NCBI GenBank assembly: GCA_021397835.1 | Contig: JAJFZO010000191.1 | Coordinates: 7,321,001-7,385,000 of the forward strand | Direction: 5' to 3' | DNA from: Moringa oleifera | Taxonomy: Eukaryota > Streptophyta > Magnoliopsida > Brassicales > Moringaceae | DNA length: 64,000 nucleotides | Part shown: positions 1-12,519 of the stretch, one piece after another | Layout of the letters: the number at the start of each line of letters is the position of its first letter | How positions within the stretch are numbered: the stretch's first letter is position 1 | Made by a program: the position numbers and the translations under genes | The notes under the pieces: generated by a model | Told to the model about the DNA's origin: nothing | Seen by the model: only the letters and a program-made list of their open reading frames with translations | Database searches by the model: none

Positions 1-1850
1 CCGAGAAATTCTTTTGGGCCTCCTAGCCTAAAAGGTACTCATATCTCAACACTTAGGCTGAATCATTGATAAAATGCATAATAGTCATATACATTGTTAT
101 ATTTTCTTATATTTTTGTTGGTTGTAGATGATTAAATCTTGGGTTTTGACCATATTTTATATTTAATATGGTGGATTAAGGAACTCAACTAAGATGGACT
201 CAAATTTATTATTTGGAGATGAAATGTTGGATTCCAAGAGATGTGGATAAACTAGAAAATGTTTTTAGATAAGGCATTAACACACCTAATTGCATTGAAA
301 TTTCACCGAACTAACACTTTATCCTTTATTTAAAAAGTAGTTGTAGAATTTTATCTTTATCTTAATTTATCTTTAAGAGTTCTAGTTAAAATAAGTTATT
401 ATATTTAGGGATTATTATATAAAGGGAAGATAGTACTTTCAAAGGAACATTTAGAGTTTTTATTTTTACTTTTCTCTTTTCTTAAGTCTTTTTCTTTTCA
501 TGGATTACTAAACATCTCTTCAAGTCAAAGGATAATCAAGGGTTTAGTTCTTCAAGAATTATGAGGTACAACTGATTTTATTTGTTTTTTTTTATTTTTT
601 CATTATTTATTTATTTTCTATGCTTGTTGAAAATATTATTTTGGCTGATTGTAATAAAAAATGCCCTTTGTTTAATCATCAAAATAATAAATTACTAATT
701 AAAACTTTAAATCCATAATTGTTTGAGTGTTTTAATATAAGCAGTAAATAATATAGTTGATTACAAAAGAGATTTTCAATTTATGTTATGAAAATATATA
801 GTCTAGTTTAAATAAATCTATACATATATTTATTGGCTAGAATTGGTAGTTTCTCTAATTCTTAATATTGTTGGTAAATTAAATCCTAAGATCATATCTA
901 GGGTTATTTATTGACAAGGGAAGTAATCAGATATTGTATCTTAGTTATCAAAGAAGTAAGGAAAAATAAGTTATTGGGTGGTACCAATAACTATAACCAA
1001 TTCAGTGAAGATTAAAAGATTTTTATCTTTGCATCAATGATCAATTCCTAAATCAAACTTAAAATTATTCTTTCAGCTAGATACTTTATTACATTGATTT
1101 TTTTATTTTTTATTATTTTTACTTTATCTACTTTTAATTCTTTAAACTCTTTTTTTTTATTTTATTTTGCAAAAAATAAATCTAACTAATCTCCATGGAA
1201 ACAATCTTACTCATCTATACTATAAATTTAATCTTTTGAGCAGGAATTTAAGAATTTAATTTGTTGGTCTCGACAACCAATAATCATATATGAAAGTCTA
1301 TAGTAAAAAAGTCCACTCTAACCTCGCATCTATTTTTAAATCCTTTTATGACCATAAAGGTGTAGATAGTTTTAGGGACCGCATTAATAATGATAGGATG
1401 TTAGTAGTTAAGGCCACTAGGTCTTAGTACAAGACCTTTACATTTGATAAAAGTTAATGAAGTCTCCAGCTCAGGTACTGAGGGACAAACAAACTTACCT
1501 TCATGAAAAAATCTCGAAACTAAAACCATTGTTGTTCTTGTTCCCAAAAAAAGGGGCTAACCTCGATGAAGGAAAGTAACCAACCCACTTTCCTTGCCAA
1601 GTCTTGCATTGGAAAAAAGGTCTTCTGATGAGGGACAGGTAATCCTTCCACTACCTCTACCAAGTGTTTCTCTCGATGAGGGGGCTCAACCAATGAGGAA
1701 TTAAAGTCCTAAACTCTAAGTCTCTTATCTTCCCGTGTGGCTTCTACAATTGATGCCACATAAGGTCCTCAATCCTTTATTATTATTATTATTATCTTTT
1801 GAGTAACTCTTTATTCTTTTTGTTTATTACTGGCTTGATTTCTTTTTGTG
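1..1850. other. AT-rich non-coding stretch
   Basis: I see no open frame of useful length and no recognisable protein remnant here. A TATATAAAG-like motif near 415-424, followed by a pyrimidine-rich stretch, resembles the promoter and leader of a plant LTR, but I could not find a matching second copy. The stretch is probably old retroelement sequence leading into the relic that follows. Confidence 0.4.
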
Positions 1851-3050
1851 TTTTGTAGATCTTGCAGAGATAGGCCTATAACACATAGTTTCTCAAGTCA
1901 TTAAGGAAGAGCTGTGAGAGGTAATAGACATGGCCTTGGGTCAGCATGTCCCTAATAAAAACTTAGCCCCTAAAGTTGTGGCTAGATTTAAGTAGGAAGA
2001 TTGATCTTCCTAGACTACCCTTAAGATTTGGCAGTTAGTGCTAGGACAAAAGGCGGTACCTCCAGCGTGAGGAAGGGAAAGATCATGGTTTTTGCTTCCC
2101 TAGCCATCAGGCAGAGTGGAAAAAAAAAAGGCTACCTAAGGGATTGGGGCTAGATGAATGTCCTAGAAATGCCTTTGAGTAAGTTACTACCTATCTCTTT
2201 AGAGGAGAAATTCTTACTATAGTGGAACATCCTTGCTAAAGGATCTATGGACTAATCCATCATGATATAAGAGTGGCTGATGAAGTCCATTCTTGCCCAA
2301 GATATGAGGCAGCTAGAGGGGGTTAATAATAATAATATTTTCTAGATCATGTTATGCTCTACTTCAGAGCATATTTTCTTTTTTGGTTTTTTTTCCAAGG
2401 AAAATAGCTATTGGTTTTTCTAACTTGAGTTTCATGTTTATAGTTCACCTGAAGGATGATTGTACTTGTTAGCAAGTATAAGCATACTAGTATTGCCCTT
2501 TGGTACTGCATGAAGGGTCGAAGTCCCTAATGAGTCTATTGTTAACGCCATCAAACTAAGAGTTTCTTAGTGAAGGCTAAGGTAGATGTCGATGATCTAA
2601 GATTATCATTAACCTAGGTCGAGGCTAATGTTGATACTAGGATAAACCATGCCAAAATGAGCTTATCTTACGGCACTTAAAAAAGATGAGGACAGCTTGA
2701 GAAAAAGCCCGATCTCATGCAATGGATGAATTTCGCATGATAGATGAGTATAGAGCCGAGATTAAGGAGAAAGCCTCCAGGCTTTACTAGCCCATAAAAA
2801 AAAAGACTGTACAAGAGATCGAGGATTGATACCCAGACATGGATCCATCTTGGGTGCAGGTAACTCCTCCAACCAAAGCCTTACTAGTGCTCTCTAAAGA
2901 TTTAGAGGTCTCCCTAGGTGATCATAAGGAAGTATTGGAGAGGCCGATCAAAAAGAGGAAATTGAGTGTTTTGAAAGCCAACCTTTAGTTGCATCATCGG
3001 CCCCCAATGTAGCTAAGACCATTGCCCAACCTTGGCCTTTAACTTCGTAA
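1850..3050 (+). pseudogene. C-terminal relic of a gypsy-associated (Transposase_28-like) protein
   Basis: Plus-strand translation gives broken but protein-like pieces: a charged stretch around 2700-2800 (reading MDEFRMIDEYRAEIKEKAS), then YPDMDPSW near 2830-2850 and a polar tail up to about 2990. A charged helical region ending in a Y/FP-x-(L/M)D motif is the usual C-terminus of plant proteins found with PF04195 (putative gypsy-type transposon). Several stops interrupt the frame, so this is not a working gene. A T-rich stretch after 3060 would fit a transcript 3' end. The 48.3-48.9 kb minus-strand relic ends in a similar YPSLDLM motif. The family call is inference from motif style. Confidence 0.4.
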
Positions 3051-3225
3051 TTTTACTTTGTTGTTTTTTCTTTTTTGTTTTTCTTATGATGTACAAGACT
3101 TTTCTTCAATGAAATTTGCATTTTCTAGAAATTTAAGTCTTTAAAAACACTTGAGGTGATGATTACTACCTTAAGAACTTTAAAAATCAATTTTGGATGA
3201 AAGAGACTCGATAATGCAAGGTTAC

Positions 3226-3400
3226 ACTTGATATGAACTTAACCTCCAATTTATCCAAGTCGTTGACCCTGATGTCAACACTTAAGTCGATGTGGACAAA
3301 TCAACTTCAAATTTCCTAAGGTATTAGCCCCAATAAATACTCTTGAATTGATGTGAACAAGTCAGCTTCAAATCTACCTATGCATTAACCGCATTATATC
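3226..3400. repeat. Three diverged tandem units of about 53-61 bp
   Basis: Units begin near 3226, 3280 and 3339. Each opens with ACTT/ACTC followed by a GATRTGRAC-like core and a TCAACTTCAAAT-like segment. The second and third are closest; the first is more diverged. They lie just downstream of the Transposase_28-like relic. No function is evident. Confidence 0.5.
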
Positions 3401-5690
3401 TTCTGGCCTAAAATCCTGAAGTAGACACTTGAACCATTTGATTTCATATAGGCCCTAGCTTTGAACTTGATGAATCTACCCAAAGTGATTCCTAGCCTAG
3501 AAACTCGATGTGTTACATAGATAATCCCTGGTGAATTGAATCTTGATATGTCATTGAAGGTTTGTGCTGAGGATTCTCGACCTTGTATTTGGTAAGATAA
3601 ACACGATAGAGTGTTAAAAGAGTTCTAGTGCATTCCGATGTGCCTACAAAATAATCTAAGAAAGAGAATAAGTTCTGGGAGCAAAATTAGGTGTCAACAT
3701 TGATAGATAGTTTCTTTCTTTAGATCGATTTCATAAAATGGATAAAGGATCCAACTTTCACCCACTCATGAAGTAATTTACAAACACTAGAATGAAATAC
3801 CCATTTGATGTTTTTGGAAAAATAGGTTCAATCACATCAAAACCCCACATAAAGAACAATCATTGTGAATTCATTATACAATTGAGCAGTTTTCTATAAA
3901 TTCCTAGATTACTCCTATCTAACCAAGGTCTCGACTTGGAAAATCCTTAATATGAGAAAATTTTGGAGTCACTATCAATTTTTTTACATTTAATTAGCCA
4001 TCATTATATAACAAGGCCAAACTAATCTTTATTTAAAAAAAAAATGTTCAACAGTTAATTATGTTTAGGAAAGAGCAACAACTCCAAAGCGCTTAAAACT
4101 GATATTGGTTCAAATTGTTTTTTTTTAATTTTTAAATCTTTTCTATGAAGGGTATTTGAAAAAAGTACAAGAGATTTCACACTTATTTCACCACTTTAGA
4201 TTTAAAATGTTTTTAAGAGAAAAAAGAAGTTTACATTTGCTTATTCTTTTTTTTTCTCAAAATAGGGAAAAATATAATATAAATGATGAATAAGTGAGAA
4301 AGAACAAGAGATTATCTTCTAGAAGTCCTTTACGATTTACAAAGCTATTCCAATCCCTTCCTCGATAAATCAAGACTATTTTCGTAATTTTATAAAATTT
4401 TTGTGAAGAAGCTTTTTTAGAGATAGAAATAAGAGTGCAAAGATAATTTTCTAAAGAAAATGAGAGTAACTCAAGTTGAGAATTTTTGGAATGATATTAC
4501 CTCTCGTTTCCCCAAGATCACATCCCTATTTATAAGAAATCTTCGGTGCATTTTAAGGTCAAATGGCATGTGATGCTCTACGCACTGGTTGTTCTTCCTT
4601 CTCAATATTACACCTTCACTGGTTGTTCCTTTTTGAACTTCTAGCCAATTCACTCTTATTTTAATCTTTCTTTAGATCTTCTTATGGTTTTGTGCATACA
4701 ATTTCCTTAACAAAGCTCAACATCTATCAATCAAGGTTTTTCCTTTAATTTAAAGCTATTCCAAGTTTGTCAACCTAGAATTTTGCCCTTTTTTAATCTC
4801 CTTGAATTCCTCATTGGACCTCACCATTTCAGAAAAATTATGATGCAGATGCTTTTTGCTTGTATCTTAATCATTTTTTTAATGATTTTCTCCTTAAAAT
4901 TCACTTAATTTGATCAAGCATGCGGTGCAAATGGGTCATCTGATATTCGTATCGGTTATGCCTTCACGAAGGGTATTCTTGGATCTACCAAATCAGAAGC
5001 TATTCTTTGCCAAGTCAGTATTCATACTTGGCTAACAGTTATTCCACCAAACAATAGCATGCCACTTTATTTAAGAAGCCATTTCACATGCTACATGTTT
5101 AAATATTCATTCTTTTCATTAGATATTCCCAGTCAGATCACTGTGCTTGCATGGCTACTATTTCAATCAACGCAATGCATCCACCACAGTGTTATTGCCA
5201 TATTAGCTGGTATTGCTCCCTACCGCATTAGTTGTTATTCATTTTTATACCCAATGTTAATCATGTCAATAGTATCACCCAATCATGTTCAGCTAACTCA
5301 TCTGTAACGCCATGTTAGCTGATATACCTTAAACAAACCCTTATCACTTCATCACTTATGCCTAGTCAGTTGGTGTTCCTCCACTAGAATTTTTTTCATG
5401 TCATCCCTAGTGCCACGTAAGCAGCGACTCTTATGGGGTATACGTAAAGGGTATACCATTCCTCAACCACTCTCTTGACTACTCTTTTTTCTTAAATTCA
5501 AGTTAGATACCTAGATTAACCTTATTTCCTTTTTTATTCCTTATTTTTTTCTCTTTTTCCTTTATCTGGCATCATTATTTTACAGAGTGTTATTTCTTTA
5601 TCAAAGTCTGCTTCACCTTTTAATACTTAAATTCCTTAAGTATGTTCATTTTTCTTCTTTTTTGATTCCCATCATTTTTAACGAAAAACC
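3400..5690. other. Intergenic or old retroelement DNA without a recognisable gene
   Basis: Short open frames here, for example at 5059-5307, have no recognisable domain and poor coding character. On the minus strand, TTATAAATAGGG (4524-4535) is a good TATA-box match followed by a plausible leader, as in LTR promoters, but I found no LTR partner. Confidence 0.4.
4524..4535 (-). promoter_or_regulatory. TATA-box-like motif, minus strand
   Basis: The minus strand reads TTATAAATAGGG, close to the plant TATA consensus. The DNA to its left, which would be transcribed, lacks long open frames. It could be the promoter of a degenerate LTR. There is no transcript evidence. Confidence 0.25.
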
Positions 5691-7610
5691 TAGGATCCTT
5701 GACTATTATGGATAGAGATTTGATTGGGATTGGGCAGTTATATGGTATGCCTGCCTTTACAAGTGTGGTAATACCTCATCCTAGTGAAAAGCCCTGGTCG
5801 TATCATTTCGAGGCTCTCCGCATGTTTGAAAGGGGTTTACATCTCCCTTTAAATTCTATTTCCTTACTAGTGTATGATAGTTTTAGGATCCCTTTCAACT
5901 AGTATCAAAATGGTTGGAAGGTATTTGTAACTTCCATTGGTAAATGTATTAACTTAGGGATAATAGACTTATTACCCTTAATCCTTACTAGGTTTTATGA
6001 ACTAAAAATACAACACAATAATTTAGGTGTAGATAAGCCTTTTTTTTTTTTTTTGGTATTTCTCTTTCAAGAGACCTTCTTTGTTTGGTTCAGGACTACT
6101 TCAGTCAATAAAGAAATGGAAACAAGCTTACTTTTGGGTATTCTAGAACGTAAACACTTTGCATAATCTTAATGAGATTTTTTGTGTTAAGGTGCTTTTA
6201 TCTAATACTTTAGTTGGGATTAAGCAAGCCATGTGAATAATAATAAAAATGTCCTCATTTCTTCATTCTTTACTAATTGATGGATTAGTAGAGTTCATCT
6301 TACTGTCATAAGAGTGAGACCTATGGTAATTACTCTAGTTTATCTCATAAAAGTCTAAGCCCTTCTCAAGGGTCATCCATATAAAATTAATGGATTAGTA
6401 GAATTCATCTTAGTGTCATAAGAGTGAGACCTACAGTAATTACTCTAGTTTCTCTCATAGAAGCCTTAGCCTCTCTCAAGAGTCGTCCACAAAAATTGAT
6501 CCTATCTCACTTGAAAGGAAAACTTCTCTTAAGCTTATTTTTTAGCCTTTACCTTTAGCCTTTGAAGAGTTAGTAGTTCTTTATCCCTTGATTAGACTAT
6601 TCTTGTTCTATATTTTTTTATTCTTACTTGTTTATCTTACTTTTACTAAATGTTGGTAATCCTTTATCTTTTGTAAATCGATTCTTCATTATGCCAAGAC
6701 TTGGCAAGAGGAGCTGAAATGGTTGAAAAGACTCTTTTTTGCTCTTCATCTCAAAAGACCTAGGTTGCAAGTCTTCTCATCCAAGCTACAAATGCAACCC
6801 AAAAAGCTCCACCAAAGATGTTAACCTTTGTAGATTTTGCTCCAAGGTAGGACCTCCCCCTTGTAGTTTTTACCCCAAAGTCTTAGCAAATAAAATACTT
6901 TCATTAAAAATATAGTAACGTCAGCCCTCTATTCCTCAATGATGCCTCTAAACAAGGTGCAAAAATATTGATAGACTTGCCAGCCTTCTTTTTGAGACAA
7001 GATCATTTTTCACTCACTTCTTAAAAATCTTATTAGATTTTCCTTTCTTTATATTTGCTATCCCTATGTTATTTTCCAAGGTTAAGTGTTATTCCTTAAT
7101 TGATGTGGTTAGTCTTGGCCATTCTTAGGTGGTGTATGAGTCTTCTTTGGTGATAAATGACTATAAAGTGAATTACAATGTAAAGCGCACCTTCAAAGAG
7201 GTTATGAGAGTTTTGGAGGAAGCTCAAAAGAAAAAAGTCATAATTAGCAGTAAAAGAATAACCTTTTAAAATATCAACAAGAAAAGGTTGAATAGAAAGT
7301 TCAAGTCTTGAAAGCTAAGCTTGAGAAGGTGAAATCACAGGCTTAACTGCAGCTTGAGATGATAAAGAAAAAGCATCTAGAGTAGTAGAATACAAGCAAA
7401 AAGGAAGTAATTGTTGCATTTATGAAGAGTAAAGAGTTTGACAAGCTAGTGCTCTATGAGTGTACTGATGTCTTTTGTATTTTCAAAAAAGAGATAAAGG
7501 TTAAGATCCTTGAGGAGTATTTAGAGTTGAACCTAGAGTTCATAAGAATTGAGCCAAAAGATAATTGGCCCCTTAACCTCTCAAGCTATAAAGAAGAGCC
7601 TTGTAGTTAA
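5690..7610 (+). pseudogene. Transposase_28-like (PF04195, gypsy-type) relic
   Basis: The frame at 5699-5902 reads a proline-aromatic segment followed by FERGLHLPLNSISLLVYD and, after a stop, YQNGWKVFV. This matches the order expected for PF04195: an aGLrlPL segment, then a QLxPNgW-like core. From about 7190 to 7610 a Lys/Glu-rich, coiled-coil-like region follows (for example EFDKLVLYECTDVFCIFKKE), with a short polar end. Stops and frameshifts at 5900, 7270, 7345 and 7610 show it is dead. Such proteins accompany plant Gypsy elements, and their function is not established. No LTR pair was seen around this copy. The family call is moderately sure. Confidence 0.5.
6281..6498. repeat. Tandem duplication with 110-bp period
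   Basis: The segment starting TGGATTAGTAGA at 6281 is repeated from 6391 with few differences. Both copies contain the block CATAAGAGTGAGACCTA and the ending CTCAAGRGTCRTCCA. It lies inside the Transposase_28-like relic, so it probably arose by unequal exchange or replication slippage after the element died. Confidence 0.85.
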
Positions 7611-9998
7611 AGGATCATTTTAGACAGGTTAATATTTGTCTCCTCGAACATTATTTCTCAGATCCTTTTAGATCTAGAAAAGGCTACATCTAAAATGGAT
7701 AGTAAAATGTCAAAGGAAGTAAAGCTTAGGACTTTGTATTTTTCTTCTTTCTAATGTTGTAACTTTCCTTTTTTCATGTACTGAAGTTAGAATTTATCAA
7801 TAAAAATTACTTTTTCAAGCTTTAGTTTTATTGTTCTTTTTTAGTCTTTCCTTTTTACCCATTGAACATATTACGACCTACTATTTTGTAGCTTCAACTC
7901 ACAAGAATAACCCTTCATGAACTAAGAATAACAATTAAATATTTGATAACTTCTATACCTCTCCCCCAAACATGTATGTCTTTAGTAGAGCCTAAATATT
8001 TTACATGAAAATGCTTTTTCATAGTAATTTCTTACATGGAATACCCTTTCACTATTAAGGAATAATCATTTACTACTAGGAATAACCCCTTTCTACTAAG
8101 AATATCCCTTGTAAGTCCTTAAAGTGTTCCTATTTAACATAACTTCAATGTTTCTCCTTGAACTTATCTTTTTTCAACCATTTCTATGAATTTCACTTGA
8201 ATTCCAAGCTATACAAATCATTTTTCCCAGGATATTTCACAAATAGCATATGAGAATATGTTATATACTTGTGTTCATGAGTTATACTCCTCAAATGAGA
8301 CCTATAATGATGTTTTATGATCACTTCTTTATGGTCTCATGCATATATAACTGTTATTTAATCTTCCTAGGGCTTGCTACAAACCTAGAAATAGCCTTTA
8401 ATTCATAACTTCCAAGAATACCAGTTGACTGTTCTTGTTTTGATATTTAATTATCATTGAACCCTTTCATATTTTCTATGATACTTCTTTTAATTTTTAA
8501 TCAAGATTAACTTTTCAAAATCATATCTTTTTGTAAACAATCTATTTTCTTGATATACATTTTTTCTGTCAAGAAATGCCTTAACAAGATCTGAATTTCT
8601 CTATTGCCTCCATTTCTTGACTTGATCCCTTCTTTTTTCAAAGTTTTTTAAGGCTTATGATCCATTTCTCTTGCCTAAGAAGTGTTTTTAATGCATAAAA
8701 AATTTAAATCTTGGTTTTTTTCAAGAATAGCCTTACAAGAATAACCAATTTTTATCTCAAGAATAGCCTAAATGAGCCTTTAAATCGATAATTTCTTCAT
8801 TTTAGTTACTTTTCCTTTCTTTGCCCTCTCAACACATATTGGAAGTCACAATTTAATTCTTTAAACACCTTTTGGTTGTTGGATCTCAATTATTCTCAGT
8901 GCTACCATTTTTGTTTTTTTATGAATACTCTTAAGAAATCCCTTTTTGTGGTTCTTCTAAAAAGATTCAACCATTTTTAAATGATCTTCACTTTTCAATA
9001 CTTCTTAAAAGGTTTTTTGAATCAAAATATGTTATTTTGCTGAGGGAATAGCCTTTTTTTTTTTTAGATTTTTCAAAAGTTACACACTGTTTCTATATCT
9101 TTTATTCTTTTGTCTCTTTACCATTTTTCTCTGAACATAAAAATTTTGAAGGAGCAAGATAGCTGCCTTTATAGCTTCCTATCAGACTAATAAGGCACCA
9201 TAGAACACTACTATCATCGTTATAAAATGGTTACCTTCTCAAAGATAATGGAATATTTTAGGTTTGATTTGAGTGGGAGCATTTCGCTAGCCCACGCGAA
9301 AGCAAGATACTTTTTGATAACATAGTTTACTCTACTCCTCTCTAAAGGGTATAGCCCGATCGAGAGCTTATGCTATGCAAAGATGTGTGTGTAGAAAGAT
9401 GAGCAAGATATAATATAATTTGAATGACAGTACATAATATAAAGCACATATGCAAAATAAGAAAAGAATTAATTGGTCGATAATTCTAAATGCTACGAAT
9501 GTAAAATAATTGGAATCAAGAGTAAACTTCAATTTTCAAAACCAAAAAATAATTCATAATCAATTTTTGGCCTGAGTTTTTAAATTTTTTAGTAGAGTCT
9601 TCATGTTGTTACAATAGGTTTTGAACTGGGGTTAAATCCTTCAAAATGATTTTAAAAATGCTTTTGGATTTTTTTAAAATAAAAATTAAAAGAGTTACCC
9701 CTAATCTTTTTTATGGTGTGATTAGACACAAAAATTTATTTATTTTTAAAAATTATGTTTTAAATTAATATAAATAAATATAAGTAAAGCAAAATTGATC
9801 TTTTTAAATCAAAAGCACAGTTCAAGAGTCAGTTAGGCAAAAAGAATGGTTAGTAGCCCCACGACACCCATTGACGATATCAATTGATCATGGTTATTTT
9901 TTGATTTTAAAATTTATCTAATTTTAAAATTTATTCCAAAAAAATCTCAAAAGAAATTTGAATGTATATGAAAATGATATGAATGAAATTTTATTTTT

Positions 9999-10059
9999 AA
10001 AGAATATAAGGTCAATTCTTATTTCGCTTTAAAGAATATAAGGTCAATTCTTATTTCGC
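9999..10059. repeat. Two tandem copies, 32-bp period
   Basis: AAAGAATATAAGGTCAATTC with its TTATTTCGC tail occurs at 9999-10027 and again at 10031-10059, identical by eye. This is a recent local duplication in non-coding DNA. Confidence 0.9.
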
Positions 10060-10130
10060 CCTCAATTCTTAAAATTATTTTTTAATAAAAAATGTAAAGG
10101 ACTTGCTCTTATTTAATTCTTAATCCTTAA

Positions 10131-10152
10131 TATATATATATATATATATATA
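10131..10152. repeat. (TA)n microsatellite
   Basis: An uninterrupted TA dinucleotide run of about 22 bp. Confidence 0.9.
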
Positions 10153-10539
10153 GTGATAGAGAATATAGAGATTTCACTCTTATTCAACCCTTAGTCCACA
10201 AAAACATTCTTTTTTATAATGAAAATATAAAATTCTCATTTTTGTTCAACTTCTAATATTCAAAATATTTTTGATGACTTATAAAAATGCAATCACATGT
10301 CAATATTAAACTAAGATGCATAAAAATGTTATATTAAAATATAAAAAATAATTTCAACATCTCGCAACTCTAACACAAGCAAAGTATTAATATTTAATAT
10401 CTAAATTTAAGTTATAAATCCAAATTTCATAATTTTATCAATTAGGAATAACAATAAATTTGGGAACATACAAACAAGATATTTTTTTAATTTTTTTGTA
10501 GCAACATTTTAAAGAATATGAAGATTTTCGTCTTGAGTT

Positions 10540-10860
10540 TTTCTCATTATTTTAAAAAAAATAATTTTTATATTAAAAAACATAAAAATCTCTCACTTTA
10601 TTTTTTATAGTCTTAAAAACTTAAAAATATATATTTTTTTATTTTTAAAAATAATCTTTATATTAAAAAGTATGAAAATCTTTTTTTTTTGAGTTTTTTC
10701 ATTTTAACAAAGTAATTTTATATTAAAAAATATAAAAATCTATCTCTTAAATTTTTTTTATACTTTTTAAAATATATTTTTTATTTTTAAAAATAATTTA
10801 TATATTAAAAATGTGAAAACTTCTCTCATAAAATTTTTGGATGCTTTCAAAAACTTAATT
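10540..10860. repeat. Four diverged AT-rich tandem units
   Basis: A core reading TTTATATTAAAAARYATRAAAATCT recurs near 10567, 10657, 10715 and 10797, with variable spacing of 60-90 bp. The units differ by many indels. This is low-complexity satellite-like DNA without coding potential. Confidence 0.55.
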
Positions 10861-12239
10861 TTTAGTAATAATTGATATTTAAAAAAGAATAAATATTATT
10901 TAAAAATCTTAGTTTTACTCTCTTCCTTCAATCAATAATTAACTTTCAAAATGTATTCAAACAAACTCCAATTTATTGATTTTTTCATTATTGAAATGAT
11001 TAAAAACTACTCAAATAGATTCTACTTTTTATTTCAATCTTATGCCTCAAATTTAAAATTTTTTCAACTAATCAAGTGTTTTTTATAATTTTTTTAAATT
11101 TTTGATAGTATATTTTTTAAGAATTTTTTTCAATACTCAAAAAAATTTGAATTTCTTATGATGATAACTTAAATATTTTTTTACATATGTAAAAAATTAT
11201 ATGTTAAAATTTGTTATAAAATATTTTTAATTTAAATATTTTTAATATTTAAATTTTTTAATAAGATTTAATTTGAATAAAATTGAAATATTAAGATTTG
11301 TCTGCATAAATATTAAAAATAAATGATTTCATTGTGGAGGGAAAATAAAACTTATGATTTAAAAAGATATTTATAAAAAAAAAATGAATCTCTTGAGATC
11401 TTTTTATACTCTAAACACTTAAAATATTTTTATATTTTTAAAAAATTTAAAAATTAAATGAAAATAATTATACAATCTTAAAAATGATTAAAATCAAATA
11501 AATTAATAATAAAAAGAAAAATTTCAATTTTCTTATACCTAAAAGTTTAGGCTGATACTTGAGAATATAAGCATACAGTGTTTTAAAATTTGTCTATATT
11601 ATTATTATTATTAAACAACTCTTATATACATGTACAAAAGTTATTCTTCGTCCTTTCCTATTTTTCTTTTGTTTTTTTAAAACTCCATACATAAATAAAT
11701 TTTCTTACCTTGTGTTATCCTTTTTTACTCATAAGTACTCTTTTCATTACCAAAAATACCACTTATAACTCTTATGTTGAATTACCTTATCGCAACTCTT
11801 CATATTCTATTTCAGTTAATTATATGCTTAATTATTATGTAAAAAAATAATAAGCATCGCAAACAAACTCAAGACATATGTATATAAACAATAAAACAAA
11901 GAAATATGAAAGTAAAATGATTACCTTATACCAAAGCAAAATGAAATTATTCTGAAATCACTCGAAAGTCAGAATAAGAGACCAAAGAAAAGAGACCCAT
12001 GGATAGTGTTTTTTCTTTTTTTTTTTTTTCAAAAGAAAGGATAGTAAACCTTCTGCTTACTCTTTCTCTTCTCTAAAATTTTTCTCTCTTTTTTTCCTAA
12101 AACTCTCCAAGATCTCTTACCTAGATACTTATTTTCTCTTATTTCTTCCAATTTTTTTTTCCTCTAAAGGATCCCTTAACTCTTATTCCAAAGTGGGTAT
12201 TTGTAGGCCTTGGTCAAGATTCGTCTTAATCAAAAATAC

Positions 12240-12415
12240 CCATCCTAACAGTAGAATGTTACAACAGTTACATTGTTGCTTAGCTGCAATAGTAATAGGC
12301 AGCTGCATTGCTACCTTGCTACAAGAGTAACAAGCAATTGCATTGCTGTCTTACTATTATTGTCATGCTACAACATGCTATTATCTTGTTGTAGTAACAA
12401 CAGCATCTGAAAACC
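12240..12415. repeat. Short interspersed GCTACAAC / GCATTGCT repeats
   Basis: Variants of TGCATTGCT, GCTACAA and TTGTTGTAGTAACAAC recur several times in both orientations within about 175 bp. The short units contain CAA/CAG triplets and can fold on themselves. Such tracts occur in some plant LTRs, but no LTR boundaries were seen. Confidence 0.5.
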
Positions 12416-12488
12416 TTGTTTTATTAAAAAAATAAATTTAAATTAATTATTTATTTTAAAAAATCCTTAATCCCAATCATGAAACATC

Positions 12489-12510
12489 TTGCCTAAATCG
12501 ATTTAGGCAA
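12489..12510. repeat. Perfect 22-bp palindrome
   Basis: TTGCCTAAAT CGATTTAGGC AA is its own reverse complement with no central spacer. It lies beside the downstream end of the LINE relic. It could be a cruciform or a binding site for a dimeric protein, or it may be chance. Confidence 0.9.
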
Positions 12511-12519
12511 AATTAAGGG

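Larger units (their letters stand above)
7620..12230. other. AT-rich non-coding stretch
   Basis: No gene or recognisable protein remnant was found in either strand. The sequence is dominated by A/T runs, with local tandem repeats noted separately. A short GC-containing patch at 9284-9306 (TTTCGC and GCGAAA around CTAGCCCAC) can form only a small hairpin. Confidence 0.45.
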
